This document shows positions 53,026-63,030 of a stretch of 64,000 nucleotides of DNA, in pieces; the first letter of the stretch is position 1, and every line of letters starts with the position of its first letter. The stretch is from Microtetraspora sp. NBRC 16547 (GTDB lineage Bacteria > Actinomycetota > Actinomycetes > Streptosporangiales > Streptosporangiaceae), in NCBI RefSeq assembly GCF_030268965.1, contig NZ_BSSE01000022.1, positions 1 to 64,000 of the forward strand. The letters run 5' to 3'. The translations under genes and the position numbers were made by a program. The notes under the pieces were generated by a model, which worked only from the letters and a program-made list of their open reading frames with translations, did not search any database and had not been told where the DNA came from.

Positions 53026-53047
53026 CCGCCGCCCGCTGACCGCCGGC

Positions 53048-53086
53048 CGTGGACGGGCCCGCCGGCTCCCGTCGGGCCCGTCCACG
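53048..53086 (+). terminator. GC-rich terminator hairpin after the acyl-CoA dehydrogenase gene
   Basis: A 14-bp perfect stem (53048-53061 with 53073-53086) around an 11-base loop, 22 bp after the stop codon. No T-run follows, as is common for actinomycete terminators. Confidence 0.8.
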
Positions 53087-53185
53087 CGCGCGGCGCTCCC
53101 ACCGGCTGGGCCTATCACCGGCCCGCTGCGACGATTGGGCTCGCTTACGCTGATATGACCGTTCCCCGGCGAAAGGACATCCCCC

Positions 53186-54064
53186 GTGGCCCAGTACGAA
53201 ATCCTCGGCGGCGGCTACCACGTCGAGATCAGCCCTCGGGGCGCCGCCCTGCGGGTTCTCCGCCACGACGGCCGGGACCTGGTGACGAGCTGGCCGGAGG
53301 ACGGGCCGATCCCCTTCTACAGCGGCACCGTTCTCGCTCCGTGGCCCAATCGCGTGGCGGGCGCGGCGTACGACTTCGAGGGCGAGCGCCACGAGCTGCC
53401 GGTCAACGAGCCCGACCGGGGGAACGCGCTGCACGGTTCCGTCGCCGACGTGACGTGGACGGTCGCCGAGCTGTTCACCGCCGAGGACGATCACGGGTTC
53501 GTCCGGCTGACGCACACCATCGAGCCGACGCCCGGCTATCCGTTCCGCATCGCCCTCCAGGTGCGGCATGCCGTGTCGGCGAGCGGGCTGGTCACCACCC
53601 TCACCGCCGAGAACGTCGGCGAAGGCGCCGCGCCGTACGGCTGTGGTGCGCACCCGTGGCTGCTCGCCGGGCCGGACATCGAGGAGTACGAGCTCGACCT
53701 TCCCACCGGGCAGGTGCTGTCGACGGACGATCTGCTGCGCCCGCGTGTCCTGGAGAACGTCTCGGGTACGCCGTACGACTTCCGGCGGCCGCGCGCGCTC
53801 GGCGCCACCGCGATCGATCACGCCTTCACCGGCCTGACCGCGGGCCGGGTACGGCTGCGCGGGCCCGAGGGCGGGGTCGAGATCTCCTGGGATCCCGCGG
53901 TCATGCCCTGGGCACAGGTCTGCACGGGCACCGGGCTCGGCCACCGCGGTGTGGCCGTGGAGCCGATGACCTGCCCGCCGGACGCCTTCAATTCGGGCAC
54001 CGACCTCGTCGTGCTCAAGCCGGGGGACGCACACGAGGCCACCTGGACCATAACCGCCCTCTGA
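53186..54064 (+). CDS. Aldose 1-epimerase family protein
   Basis: 292-residue mutarotase-like enzyme interconverting anomers of aldoses. Beta-supersandwich motifs include the N-terminal GGYHVEISPRGAALRVLRHD, LAPWPNRVAGAAYDFEGE, ALHGSVADVTW and GAHPWLLAG, with the catalytic histidines in ALHG and GAHPW and a late EPMTCPPDAFN. GTG start with AAAGGA upstream. Monocistronic. It could serve the glucose released by the mal or ceb pathways. Confidence 0.9.
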   Translation: MAQYEILGGGYHVEISPRGAALRVLRHDGRDLVTSWPEDGPIPFYSGTVLAPWPNRVAGAAYDFEGERHELPVNEPDRGNALHGSVADVTWTVAELFTAEDDHGFVRLTHTIEPTPGYPFRIALQVRHAVSASGLVTTLTAENVGEGAAPYGCGAHPWLLAGPDIEEYELDLPTGQVLSTDDLLRPRVLENVSGTPYDFRRPRALGATAIDHAFTGLTAGRVRLRGPEGGVEISWDPAVMPWAQVCTGTGLGHRGVAVEPMTCPPDAFNSGTDLVVLKPGDAHEATWTITAL

Positions 54065-54171
54065 CCTGACATCGCCGCCCCGGCGGCAACTCGGCCGATG
54101 CCCGCGACGCGATCTCACTACGTGGACACGACGTCCGTACTCACTGACCGTGTGCAATAACCTGGTATGTC

Positions 54172-55509
54172 GTGAGCGCAATCAATCTCGATTCCTGGCG
54201 TGACCTGCCCGCGGCCCAGCAGCCCGACTGGCCCGACCGCGGCAAACTCGACAAGGTCGTGTCCGAGCTTCAGGGGCTGCCGCCGCTGGTGTTCGCCGGA
54301 GAGTGCGACCAGCTGAAGGCGAACCTCGCCGCCGTGGCCCGCGGCGAGGCCTTCGTGCTGCAGGGCGGCGACTGCGCGGAGACCTTCTCCGGCGCCACCG
54401 CCGACAACGTCCGGAACAAGCTCAAGACGCTGCTCCAGATGGCGATCGTGCTCACCTATGCCGCGAAGATCCCGGTCGTCAAGATCGGCCGCCTGGCGGG
54501 GCAGTTCGCGAAGCCGCGTTCCAAGAACACCGAGGTCCGCGACGGGCTGGAGCTGCCCGCCTACCGCGGCGACATGGTCAACGGCTTCGAGTTCACGGCC
54601 GAGGCCCGCACGCCCGACCCGGGACGGCTGCTGCGCGCCTACCACTCCTCGGCCGTCACGCTGAACCTCGCCCGCGCGTTCGCCAAGGGCGGATACGCCG
54701 ACCTGCGCCAGGTGCACGCCTGGAACCAGGACTTCGTGGCCGAGTCCCCGGCCGGTCAGCGATACGAGCAGCTCGCCCGCGAGATCGACCAGGCCCTCGC
54801 CTTCATGCGGGCCTGCGGCGCGGAGCCCGAGGAGTTCCACACGGTGGACTTCTACTCCTCGCACGAGGCGCTGATCCTCGACTACGACCGCGCACTCACG
54901 AGGATCGACTCCCGGACCGGCCTGCCGTACGACGTGTCGGCGCACATGGTCTGGATCGGCGAGCGCACCCGGCAGCTCGACGGCGCCCACGTGGAGTTCT
55001 TCAGCCGCATCCAGAACCCGATCGGGGTGAAGCTCGGGCCGACGACGACGCCCGAGGAGGCGCTCACGCTGGTCGAGAAGCTCAACCCGGACAACGAGCC
55101 CGGGCGGCTCACCTTCATCAGCCGGATGGGCGCCGGCAAGGTCCGCGAGGCGCTGCCGACACTCGTCGAGAAGGTCGCCGCGAGCGGCGCCACGGTGGCG
55201 TGGATCTGCGACCCGATGCACGGCAACACGTTCGAGGCCCCGAGCGGCCACAAGACCCGCCACCTGGACGACGTGCTCGACGAGGTGGCCGGTTTCTTCG
55301 AGGTGCACCGCGCGCTCGGCACGCATCCGGGCGGCATCCACATCGAGTTCACGGGTGACGACGTGACCGAGTGCGTGGGCGGCGGGCACCCGATCGTGGA
55401 AGAGGACCTTTCGCTGCGCTACGAGACCGCCTGCGACCCGCGTCTCAACCGCGGCCAGTCGCTCGACCTGGCCTTCCGGGTCGCGGAACTCTACCGCCCG
55501 CAGTCCTGA
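54172..55509 (+). CDS. aroG: 3-deoxy-7-phosphoheptulonate (DAHP) synthase, class II
   Basis: Condenses phosphoenolpyruvate and erythrose 4-phosphate, the first shikimate-pathway step. The 445-residue class II (plant/actinobacterial) enzyme shows FVLQGGDCAETF, KIGRLAGQFAKPRS, RGDMVNGFEFTAEARTPDP, DFYSSHEALILDYD and the metal-site WICDPMHGNT. The GTG at 54172 has no clear Shine-Dalgarno, and a short leader or leaderless transcript is possible. Stand-alone gene. Confidence 0.96.
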   Translation: MSAINLDSWRDLPAAQQPDWPDRGKLDKVVSELQGLPPLVFAGECDQLKANLAAVARGEAFVLQGGDCAETFSGATADNVRNKLKTLLQMAIVLTYAAKIPVVKIGRLAGQFAKPRSKNTEVRDGLELPAYRGDMVNGFEFTAEARTPDPGRLLRAYHSSAVTLNLARAFAKGGYADLRQVHAWNQDFVAESPAGQRYEQLAREIDQALAFMRACGAEPEEFHTVDFYSSHEALILDYDRALTRIDSRTGLPYDVSAHMVWIGERTRQLDGAHVEFFSRIQNPIGVKLGPTTTPEEALTLVEKLNPDNEPGRLTFISRMGAGKVREALPTLVEKVAASGATVAWICDPMHGNTFEAPSGHKTRHLDDVLDEVAGFFEVHRALGTHPGGIHIEFTGDDVTECVGGGHPIVEEDLSLRYETACDPRLNRGQSLDLAFRVAELYRPQS

Positions 55510-55513
55510 GCCG

Positions 55514-55569
55514 GACGGCGCCGACTGAACGGCGCCAACTCGACGGCGCCGGCTGGACGGCGTGAACCG
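55514..55569 (+). repeat. 14-bp degenerate tandem repeat after the DAHP synthase gene
   Basis: Four units of about GACGGCGCCGACTG follow the stop codon directly. They are followed by further G/C-rich degenerate sequence (55570-55710) containing repeated GGTTCCGA elements. This fills the 200-bp gap between the convergent aroG and trxA genes; no standard terminator was found. Confidence 0.7.
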
Positions 55570-55711
55570 GCGGACGTGAATCGGTGGCTCCGGTTCCGAA
55601 GCCCCGGCTTCGGGTTCCGAGCCGCCGGTTCCGAGCCTCCGCTCGTGAACCGGCGGCCCTCAGCGGGCCGTTCCGGCCGGGGCACCCGGCCGTCGCCGGC
55701 CGGGACACGGC

Positions 55712-56080
55712 CTACTTCTTCTGCTGCACCTCCGCTTCGATCTCGGCGCGGATGGAATCCATGTCGAGCGCCCGGAGCTGCTTGATCAGGTCGTCGAGCG
55801 CCGGAGCGGGCAGGGCCCCCGGCTGCGCGAAAACCACGATGCCGTCCCTGATCGCCATGATCGTGGGAATCGCCGTGATGTCGAACCCCTCGGACAGACC
55901 GGGCTGAGCCTCCGTATCGATCTTGCCGAACGTGATGTCGGCGTGCTGCTCCGACGCCTTCTCGAAGATCGGGGCGAACGTACGGCAGGGGCCGCACCAC
56001 GACGCCCAGAAGTCCAGCAGCACGATGCCCTTGTCGGCGATCTCGTTGAAGTTCTTCTCGGTTACCTCGATGGTCGCCAC
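55712..56080 (-). CDS. trxA: Thioredoxin
   Basis: 122-residue cytoplasmic thiol-disulfide oxidoreductase. The active site WCGPC is at 28-32 (C29, C32) in VLLDFWASWCGPC, followed by the cis-Pro in ITAIPTIMAIRDG. A 15-residue charged C-terminal extension (IRAEIEAEVQQKK) is longer than usual. Monocistronic, divergent from ctaD. Confidence 0.95.
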   Translation of the reverse strand: MATIEVTEKNFNEIADKGIVLLDFWASWCGPCRTFAPIFEKASEQHADITFGKIDTEAQPGLSEGFDITAIPTIMAIRDGIVVFAQPGALPAPALDDLIKQLRALDMDSIRAEIEAEVQQKK

Positions 56081-56211
56081 GGCGACTCCTCTCGTCTGCG
56101 TCTCGTCTGTGTCTCAGCGGGCATAACCCCATGCCCACCGCCCAGCATTCCATCCGTGGCCGCAGGGGTACATGACGGCTGGAAGCCTCCTTTTCGGGGA
56201 CAGGAGACGCC

Positions 56212-57894
56212 ATGACCACGCAAGCGGCACGCCCATCGCCGGAGGCGCGGATCCGGACAGGCGCGCGCATCGTGTCCTGGCTCAGCACCACCGACCACAA
56301 AGTGATCGGGCACCTCTACCTCATCACATCTTTCGTCTTCTTCCTCATCGGCGGCTTACTGGCGATGATCTTCCGTGCGGAGTTGGCGGCACCCGGGCTC
56401 CAGTTCGTGACCAACCAGCAGTACAACGAGCTGTTCAGCATGCACGGCACGATCATGCTGTTGCTGTTCGCGACGCCGCTGTTCGCCGGTTTCGCCAACG
56501 CGATCATGCCGTTGCAGATCGGCGCGCCGGACGTCGCCTTCCCCCGGCTGAACGCCGTCAGCTACTGGATGTTCCTGTTCGGCGGGCTGATCGTGCTGGC
56601 CGGCTTCGGCACCTCTGGGGGCGCCCCGGCTTTCGGATGGACCGGGTACGCCCCGCTGTCGCTCACCCAGTTCAGCCCGTCCACCGGCGCCGACCTGTGG
56701 ATCATGGGTCTCGCGCTGTCCGGGCTCGGCACGATCCTCGGCTCGGTCAACTTCGTCACCACGATCATCGGCATGCGCGCGCCCGGCATGGCGATGTTCC
56801 GGATGCCGATCTTCACGTGGAACATCCTGTTCACCGCGCTCATGGTGCTCCTGGCGTTCCCGGTGCTCGCGGCGGCCCTGCTCATCCTCGAGATCGACCG
56901 GAAGGCGGGCAGCAAGGTCTTCCATCCGGACACGGGCGGCCCGATCCTCTGGCAGCACCTGTTCTGGTTCTTCGGCCATCCCGAGGTCTACATCATCGCG
57001 CTGCCGTTCTTCGGGATCATCACCGAGATCATCCCGGTGTTCAGCCGCAAGCCGCTGTTCGGCTACGTCGGCATGGTGGGAGCCACGATGGCGATCACGC
57101 TGCTCTCCATGTCGGTGTGGGCGCACCACATGTTCGCCACCGGCCAGGTCCTGCTGCCGTTCTTCTCGCTGCTGAGCTTCCTGATCGCGGTGCCGACCGG
57201 CATCAAGTTCTTCAACTGGACCGGCACGATGTGGCGCGGCCACCTGACGTTCGAGACGCCGATGCTGTTCTCGGTCGGCTTCCTGGTGACCTTCCTCCTC
57301 GGTGGGCTCACCGGCGTCATCCTCGCCTCGCCGCCGCTGGACTTCCACGTCACCGACACCTACTTCGTGGTGGCGCACTTCCACTACACGGTGTTCGGGA
57401 CCGTGGTGTTCTCGATGTTCGCCGGTTTCTACTTCTGGTGGCCCAAGCTCACCGGGAAGATGCTGGACGAACGGCTCGGGAAGATCCACTTCTGGAGCCT
57501 GTTCATCGGCTTCCAGATGACGTTCATCGTCCAGCACTGGCTCGGCGTGATCGGCTTCCCGCGCCGCTACGCCGACTACTCCCCCTCCGACGGCTTCACC
57601 ACCCTCAACATCGTCTCCAGCGCTGGCGCGTTCCTCCTGGGCCTCTCGACACTGCCGTTCCTCTACAACATCTGGCGTACGGCCCGGCACGGCGCGCGGG
57701 TGCGGACGGACGATCCGTGGGGGTTCGGCAACTCCCTGGAATGGGCCACATCGTGCCCTCCGCCACGGCACAACTTCGTCACCCTCCCGCCGATCAGGTC
57801 CGAGCGCCCCGCGTTCGACCTGCGTTATCCGCCGGTTCCCGTAACGGAGCGCCTCGATCGCGGCAGGCGGGACGCCATCGACCCCGGAGACTGA
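56212..57894 (+). CDS. ctaD: Cytochrome c oxidase subunit I
   Basis: Catalytic haem-copper subunit of the aa3 oxidase, 560 residues and about 12 membrane helices. Metal ligands are seen in [12 protein letters not shown] (low-spin haem His), [13 protein letters not shown] (CuB His and the cross-linked Tyr), WAHHMFATG (CuB) and HFHYTVFGT (haem His pair). GTDHKVIG-like N-terminus [13 protein letters not shown] is typical. GGGGACAGGAGA precedes the ATG. No subunit II or III gene adjoins, as in many actinomycetes where extra ctaD copies stand alone. Confidence 0.96.
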   Translation: MTTQAARPSPEARIRTGARIVSWLSTTDHKVIGHLYLITSFVFFLIGGLLAMIFRAELAAPGLQFVTNQQYNELFSMHGTIMLLLFATPLFAGFANAIMPLQIGAPDVAFPRLNAVSYWMFLFGGLIVLAGFGTSGGAPAFGWTGYAPLSLTQFSPSTGADLWIMGLALSGLGTILGSVNFVTTIIGMRAPGMAMFRMPIFTWNILFTALMVLLAFPVLAAALLILEIDRKAGSKVFHPDTGGPILWQHLFWFFGHPEVYIIALPFFGIITEIIPVFSRKPLFGYVGMVGATMAITLLSMSVWAHHMFATGQVLLPFFSLLSFLIAVPTGIKFFNWTGTMWRGHLTFETPMLFSVGFLVTFLLGGLTGVILASPPLDFHVTDTYFVVAHFHYTVFGTVVFSMFAGFYFWWPKLTGKMLDERLGKIHFWSLFIGFQMTFIVQHWLGVIGFPRRYADYSPSDGFTTLNIVSSAGAFLLGLSTLPFLYNIWRTARHGARVRTDDPWGFGNSLEWATSCPPPRHNFVTLPPIRSERPAFDLRYPPVPVTERLDRGRRDAIDPGD

Positions 57895-57916
57895 CGAATG
57901 TGGGTATGACTCCCTC

Positions 57917-59548
57917 ATGCCCCCGAGCCTTCTCGATGTCGGCTGGATCACGTGCGCCCGGGGCGGCTGCCCGGGCGCCGCGCATCCGCCGTACGGACGC
58001 TGCCTGGCACACCTGGACCCCCACGAGCTGGAGTCCCGGCTCCAGAGCCTCTCCCCCGGGCAGGGCGTCGATCTGCGCGGCACAGTGGTCAGCGCCGAGC
58101 TGCTCGACCTCGTGCTGGCCGCGACCCGCCGATCTCTCGGCCGGGCGCGTTTCGACCTGGCGCGCTTCCCCGCGGCCGCCCGGTTCTCCGGAGTGGAGTT
58201 CCTCGGCGACGCGTCGTTCGACCGGGCCCGCTTCGACGGCCTGGCGTCGTTCTTCGGCGCCAGGTTCACCGGCAACGTCTCCTTCGGTGAGGCCGCGTTC
58301 GCCCGGGAGCTGTCGATGCACGGCTCCCGGGTCCACGGCCATGCGTCCTTCGACCAGGTGAGGGTGGGCAGCGACGCGCTGTTCGGCGACGCGTGCCTTT
58401 CGTCCGCGTCCTTCGACCAGGCCGACTTCAACGGTTTCACCTCGTTCGACGAAACCCGGTTCCACGGAGAGGCCCGGTTTCGGGGCGCCCGGTTCCGGAG
58501 GGCCGTCTCCCTGTCCCGGTCGGCGTTCGACGGGGCCGCCGCGTTCGACGGCGCCCGGTTCGCCGGTGGGGCCTTCCTGTCCCCCGCGTCGGTCGCCGGG
58601 CGGCTCGTGCTCGCGGGCGCGCGGGCCGACGGAAGGCTGGAGATCGACGCGGTCGGCTGCCTGATCGACCTGCGGAACGCCCGGATCAGCGGACGGCTCG
58701 TCATCCGGCTCGGCGACGCCGACGTGGACCTGTGCGGGCTCGTCTCCCGCGGCCAGGCGAGCGTGGTCCGCCGCGCCGGGCGGGTACGGGTGCTGTCCCT
58801 GGAGCGGCTCGACGTCGACCACCTGTCCCTGACGGGCACGGACCTGAGCGGATGCCATCTGGCGGGAGTGCCCGACCCGGGGCGGCTGCGGCTGACCGGC
58901 TGCGTGTTCGCCACCACACCGCGCGGGATCCAGCTCCGGCTGAGCTGGCCGCCCGTCCGCTGGTGGAGCAGGCGGCAACTCCTCGCCGACGAGCACGCCT
59001 GGCGGTTCGGTCCGGCCCGGCCCGCCCTCGACCCCGGACGCCTGAAACACCTGTACGCGGGCCTCCTGGTCGACGACGACCGCACCGCGACCGACTTCGC
59101 GTTCGGCGCGATGGAGATGCGGCGGATGGCCGCCGCCCGCCCGGCCGTCCGGATGGTGCTCGGGGCCTACTGGCTGCTGAGCGGCTACGGGCTGCGGACG
59201 GGCCGGGCGCTGGCCTGGCTCGTCCTCGTCACCGCGGTGGCCGCCGCGGGCCTCCTGTGGTCGTCCTCGGCTCCCCAGCACGCCGCGCGCCGCCCGCCGG
59301 GTCCGAGGACCGTCGTCCCCGGCACGGCGCCCGCCCCGACTCGCCGCCCACATGACCCAGGCCCACCTGACCTCGGGACGGCCCGGGCGGGGCAGATCCA
59401 GCAGACCCCGGATGCCACGTTCGGCGAACCGGTCCCGCCACATGCGCACCGTGTTCTCGGCTACCTTCAGCCGCGCCGCGACCTGGGCCGTCGGCAGCGT
59501 CTCATCAGCGATGAGCAGCTCGCCGACACCACCGATCACGACCAGTGA
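57917..59548 (+). pseudogene. Pentapeptide-repeat membrane protein disrupted by an IS630 remnant
   Basis: The first about 455 codons look like an intact actinomycete pentapeptide-repeat protein. A Cys-containing N-terminus (CARGGCPGAAHPPYGRCLAH) is followed by repeated A-x-F units (GARFTGNVSFGEAAFARELS; ASFDQADFNGFTSFDETRF) at about 70-225 and a C-terminal membrane segment (ALAWLVLVTAVAAAGLLWSS) near 430. After about 59350 the translation is the antisense of a transposase fragment, so the last about 65 residues are foreign. The original C-terminus, perhaps with more helices, is lost. Whether the shortened protein is made is unknown. Confidence 0.7.
59370..59539 (-). pseudogene. IS630-family transposase N-terminal remnant
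   Basis: The minus-strand translation from 59539 reads LPTAQVAARLKVAENTVRMW and DRFAERGIRGLLDLPRPGRP, a helix-turn-helix typical of IS630-type transposases. It breaks off after about 55 residues, before any DDE residue. The fragment is embedded in the 3' part of the pentapeptide-repeat gene and is the likely cause of its truncation. Confidence 0.75.
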
Positions 59549-59754
59549 TCAGATGAACCCCTCAAGGATCTCCGAGGCGCTGCACTAGCTTCACCGGCGT
59601 CCGGAGGACTCACGGCGAAGGCTTCGATCGGAGAATCGGGGGCTCCGAATCAAAGCCCGGATACCAACCCATATCGGTCACATAGTGTAACGTATCAATT
59701 ACGGTCGTCCGAGATTCGGCATTCCAGCCATGCGACCGCTTCTACGGTCACGCT

Positions 59755-60690
59755 GTGCTTTCAACCGAACACGAAGCCATCGTGCGCCTGTTCCATGAAC
59801 GTCCGGTTCTGGCGGCCGAGCTTCTCACCGAAACGCTGAAGATCCCACTACCCGACTACGATCACGCGGCCGTGGAGTCCGGAGATCTCAACCAGGTCAC
59901 CCCAACCGAACTTCGCGCCGACTCCGTCATCGTCTTCCGCAAGAAACAGCCCGACGCCGACCCCCAACCCGTCCTCGCCGTAGTCCTGGAAGTCCAACGC
60001 AGAAGGGACGCAGACAAACGCTGGAGCTGGCCGATGTACCTCATCAGCCTGCGCACCCGCATGAGATGCCCTTCGATCCTGCTGGTGGTCTGCCCCGACC
60101 CCGCGATCGCCCACTGGTCTCAGCATCCCATCGAACTGGGACATCCAGGGCTGACGCTGACGCCTCTCGTCGCCGGACCCACCGAGGTCCCGATGATCCT
60201 CGACCCGCGCGAGGCGGCTGAAGACCCCGAACTCGCCGCCCTCTCGGTGATCACCCACGCCGACACGCCGCAGGGCCCCGACATCCTCAATGCCCTGCTC
60301 ACAGCCGTACATGACCTCGACCCGCATAAGGGCGCCCTATACGCTGACATGGTACGTGCGGCGCTGCCCCCCAAGATCTGGGAGCACCTGGAGAATCTGA
60401 TGCAGACCGAAACCCGTGAATTCCTCAGCGACTGGGCCCGCGACAACGTGGCCAAGGGCAAGGCGGAGGGCCTGGCCGAGGGTAAGGCGGAGGGCCTGGC
60501 CGAGGGTAAGGCGGAGGGCCTGGCCGAGGGCAAGGCGGAGGCGATCTTCGCGGTGCTCTCCACACGCGGCCTCGCCGTACCCGATGATGTTCGCGCGGCC
60601 ATCAGCACGTGCACCGAACCCGACCAGCTCGACGCCTGGATCCGAGCCGCCGTCACCGTGGAATCGGCACGCGACCTGCTCGACACCTGA
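59755..60690 (+). CDS. Rpn-like PD-(D/E)XK nuclease / transposase-associated protein
   Basis: A 311-residue protein of the large actinomycete group related to Rpn recombination-promoting nucleases. The PD-(D/E)XK core is visible: ADSVIVF (Asp), AVVLEVQRRRDADKRWSWPM (E-x-Q and Lys). The middle (about 130-215) is helical with PELAALSVITHADTP. At about 235-263 lies KAEG-LAEG repeated three times, encoded by a 24-bp tandem repeat, forming a charged helix. GTG start. Stand-alone. Function in DNA breakage or defence is plausible, but the substrate is unknown. Confidence 0.75.
   Translation: MLSTEHEAIVRLFHERPVLAAELLTETLKIPLPDYDHAAVESGDLNQVTPTELRADSVIVFRKKQPDADPQPVLAVVLEVQRRRDADKRWSWPMYLISLRTRMRCPSILLVVCPDPAIAHWSQHPIELGHPGLTLTPLVAGPTEVPMILDPREAAEDPELAALSVITHADTPQGPDILNALLTAVHDLDPHKGALYADMVRAALPPKIWEHLENLMQTETREFLSDWARDNVAKGKAEGLAEGKAEGLAEGKAEGLAEGKAEAIFAVLSTRGLAVPDDVRAAISTCTEPDQLDAWIRAAVTVESARDLLDT
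60457..60540 (+). repeat. 24-bp tandem repeat in the Rpn-like gene
   Basis: Three full 24-bp units (60457-60480, 60481-60504, 60505-60528) and a half unit, nearly identical, encode G-K-A-E-G-L-A-E. Being a multiple of three, copy-number change would lengthen or shorten the helix without frameshift. Confidence 0.9.
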
Positions 60691-61209
60691 AACACGACCT
60701 GCACCGGCAACCGCCGGGCCGCCATGACGAACCCAACCGCCGGATCGCTCAGGACGATCCGGCGGCGACGTTTCCGGGAAGCGTTCAGTGCCCGGGCGTC
60801 TTGGGGTGACCGTACCCAGCGGGCCTCCGGCGGAATGCTAGATGCCCGGCCCGGTACGTTCGAGGACGCGCAGGGAGCCCTCGGCACGGACCTCGATGAA
60901 GGCCCCCGAGGCAAGGTGGCGCCCACCACGGCGATGACCTCGTCCTCCACATGACCCTCAGCATCAGCCCCGGACTCGGCACCGGCCCTCCCGGATGCCA
61001 TCGTGTTGCCGTGACCTCGATCGTCATGGCGTGGCCCGTCGCGACGGCGCCGTCCCGCACGCTCGTAAACGGCACGCCCGCGAACAGCGCGCCCGTGAAC
61101 GGCGTCGCGGTGCCTCCGGGAGGGCCGCGGAGATCGCGCACGCTCTGTCCGGCTGACGAGATCGCACACGTCGGGGGCATCGCACGAGTTCGGGAATACT
61201 GAGGGATAT
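60691..61209. other. Gene-poor stretch between the Rpn-like gene and cydD
   Basis: Apart from the probable pseudogene on the minus strand (60838 to about 61040) I find no convincing gene, RNA or terminator. Open frames on either strand have Arg/Pro-rich translations without motifs. Confidence 0.5.
60838..61040 (-). pseudogene. Frameshifted remnant of a small unknown gene
   Basis: On the minus strand the last codons read as well-formed protein, GRHLASGAFIEVRAEGSLRV and LERTGPGI, ending in TAG at 60838-60840. Just upstream a different frame gives EGHVEDEVIAVVG, which would join it after a single-base shift near 60930. I take this as a decayed gene; the family is not recognised. It might also be a sequencing or assembly frameshift in a real gene of about 65 residues. 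Confidence 0.35.
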
Positions 61210-63030
61210 ATGCATAAGGATCTCCTGCGGCTCGCCCGCGCGGAACCGGCCGTCCGGCACCACCTGGCCATCTGCCTGGCCGCCGCCGTCTTCGCCGGCC
61301 TGCTCGTGCTCGTCCAGGCCGAGCTGCTCGCGGGCGTGCTGTCCGGACGGTTCGCCGTGGCGGCCCTCCTCCCACTGGTCGTGGTCGTGGTCTTCCGGGG
61401 GATGCTGGGCTGGCTCCAGGGCGTCTCGGCCGGCCGTACGGCCACGGGCGTCAAGTCGGTCCTGCGCACCCGACTGATGAAGCGCTTCCAGGAAACCGTC
61501 CTCGCGGGTCCGCGCTCGGGCGAGCTGGTCACGCTCGTCGGTCGCGGGCTGGACGCGCTCGACCCTTACCTCGCGGGCTACCTGCCCGCGGCGGCCGTCG
61601 CGTCCATCGTCCCGATCGCGGTGCTGGCCCGGCTCTTCGCGGCCGATCTCGCCAGCGCGCTGATCGTCCTGTTCACTCTGCCGCTCATCCCGGTCTTCGG
61701 GGCGCTGGTGGGGTGGACCACCAAGACGGTGACCGAGCGGCAGTGGCGGGCGCTGTCCCGGCTCGGCGGCCACTTCCTCGACGTCGTGCGCGGCCTGCCG
61801 ACGCTGCGGGCCTTCGGCCGGGCGCGTTACCAGTCCTCGGTGATCCGCGAGGTCGCCGCCGCGCACCGCGCGGCGACCATGCGGACGCTCCGGGTGGCGT
61901 TCCTGTCGTCGCTGGTCCTGGAGCTCGTGGCGTCGCTCTCGCTGGCCCTGGTCGCGGTCCCCGTCGGTCTCCGGCTGCTGTCGGGTTCCCTCGACCTCGA
62001 CACCGCCCTGCTCGTCCTCCTGCTCGCTCCGGAGGCGTACCTGCCGCTCAGGGCCATGGGCACCAAGTTCCACGCCTCGGTCGAGGGCGTGGCCGCCGCC
62101 GACGAGGCGTTCGCCCTGCTCGCCCCCACCGCTGAGGACCGGAGCGCCCAGGACCTGAGCACCCAGGGTCAGAACGGTCCCGGCGAGAACGGCCAGGCAC
62201 GGCCGACCACCACACAGACCGCGCCGATCACACAGGCCAAGATCACACAGACGCAGATCACCCGGGCGGCGCAGGGGCAGAACGGCCAGGTGGCGGTCAC
62301 CCGGCCGGGGCCGCCGCCGGACCGCGCGCCGGAGATCCGGCTGGAGCATGTGACGGTCCGCTATCCCGGCCGTGACCAACCCGCACTCGACGACGTGTCA
62401 CTCGTCGTCGCGCCCGGCGAGCGGGTCGCGCTCGTCGGGGAGAGCGGCGGCGGGAAGAGCACGCTGCTGCACGTGCTCCTGGGGTTCGTCACGCCGTCCG
62501 AGGGCCGGGTGCTGGTGGACGGCGTCGATCTGGCCACCCTCGATCTCGACGACTGGCGCCGAAGGCTGGCCTTCGTGCCGCAGCGGCCGCATCTGTTCGC
62601 CATGTCCGTCGCGGACAACATCGGGCTGGGCGGCACCGCCTCACCCGACCTGATCCGTACGGCCGCCGCCTCCGCGCAGGCGGCCGGGTTCGTGGAGGCG
62701 CTGCCGGAGGGCTACGACACGGTGCTCGGCGAGCGCGGCGTGAACCTGTCGGCGGGACAGCGCCAGCGGGTCGCCCTGGCCCGCGCGTTCTGCCGTCCCT
62801 CCGCTGACGTCCTGCTGCTCGACGAGCCCACCGCGCGCCTGGACGGCCGCAGCGAGGCGGCCGTGGTGGTGGCCACCCGCACGCTGGCCGAGGGCCGTAC
62901 CGCCATCGTGGTGGCGCACCGCCCCGCGATGATCGGCCTGGCCGACCGGGTCGTCCGGATCGGCGCCGGCCGGGTCGTCCAGGACCGCCAAGCAGACGCC
63001 CTCGCGGCGGAGAGGGGCGATGCCCGATGA
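61210..63030 (+). CDS. cydD: Thiol reductant ABC exporter subunit CydD
   Basis: 606-residue half-transporter needed with CydC for assembly of cytochrome bd, moving cysteine/glutathione-type thiols out of the cytoplasm. Six N-terminal helices (about 15-300) precede the nucleotide-binding domain with Walker A GESGGGKST, LSAGQRQRVALARA and Walker B VLLLDEPTARLDG. Between the membrane part and the ATPase sits an unusual Gln/Thr-rich linker (about 315-370: units like T-Q-x-x-I-T). Start ATG at 61210 has no strong Shine-Dalgarno. It overlaps cydC by 4 bases. The cydAB genes are not in the window. Confidence 0.92.
   Translation: MHKDLLRLARAEPAVRHHLAICLAAAVFAGLLVLVQAELLAGVLSGRFAVAALLPLVVVVVFRGMLGWLQGVSAGRTATGVKSVLRTRLMKRFQETVLAGPRSGELVTLVGRGLDALDPYLAGYLPAAAVASIVPIAVLARLFAADLASALIVLFTLPLIPVFGALVGWTTKTVTERQWRALSRLGGHFLDVVRGLPTLRAFGRARYQSSVIREVAAAHRAATMRTLRVAFLSSLVLELVASLSLALVAVPVGLRLLSGSLDLDTALLVLLLAPEAYLPLRAMGTKFHASVEGVAAADEAFALLAPTAEDRSAQDLSTQGQNGPGENGQARPTTTQTAPITQAKITQTQITRAAQGQNGQVAVTRPGPPPDRAPEIRLEHVTVRYPGRDQPALDDVSLVVAPGERVALVGESGGGKSTLLHVLLGFVTPSEGRVLVDGVDLATLDLDDWRRRLAFVPQRPHLFAMSVADNIGLGGTASPDLIRTAAASAQAAGFVEALPEGYDTVLGERGVNLSAGQRQRVALARAFCRPSADVLLLDEPTARLDGRSEAAVVVATRTLAEGRTAIVVAHRPAMIGLADRVVRIGAGRVVQDRQADALAAERGDAR

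Noticed and set aside
48361-53118. Very long minus-strand open frame (over 1500 codons) antisense to the fused oxidoreductase and acyl-CoA dehydrogenase
   Set aside because: The translation is Gly/Arg/His/Asp-rich with no domain motifs, and it lies exactly antisense to well-recognised genes; it is a GC-rich shadow frame.
56356-59085. Long minus-strand open frame antisense to ctaD and the pentapeptide-repeat gene
   Set aside because: Arg/Ser/Glu-rich translation without domains; ctaD on the plus strand is unambiguous.
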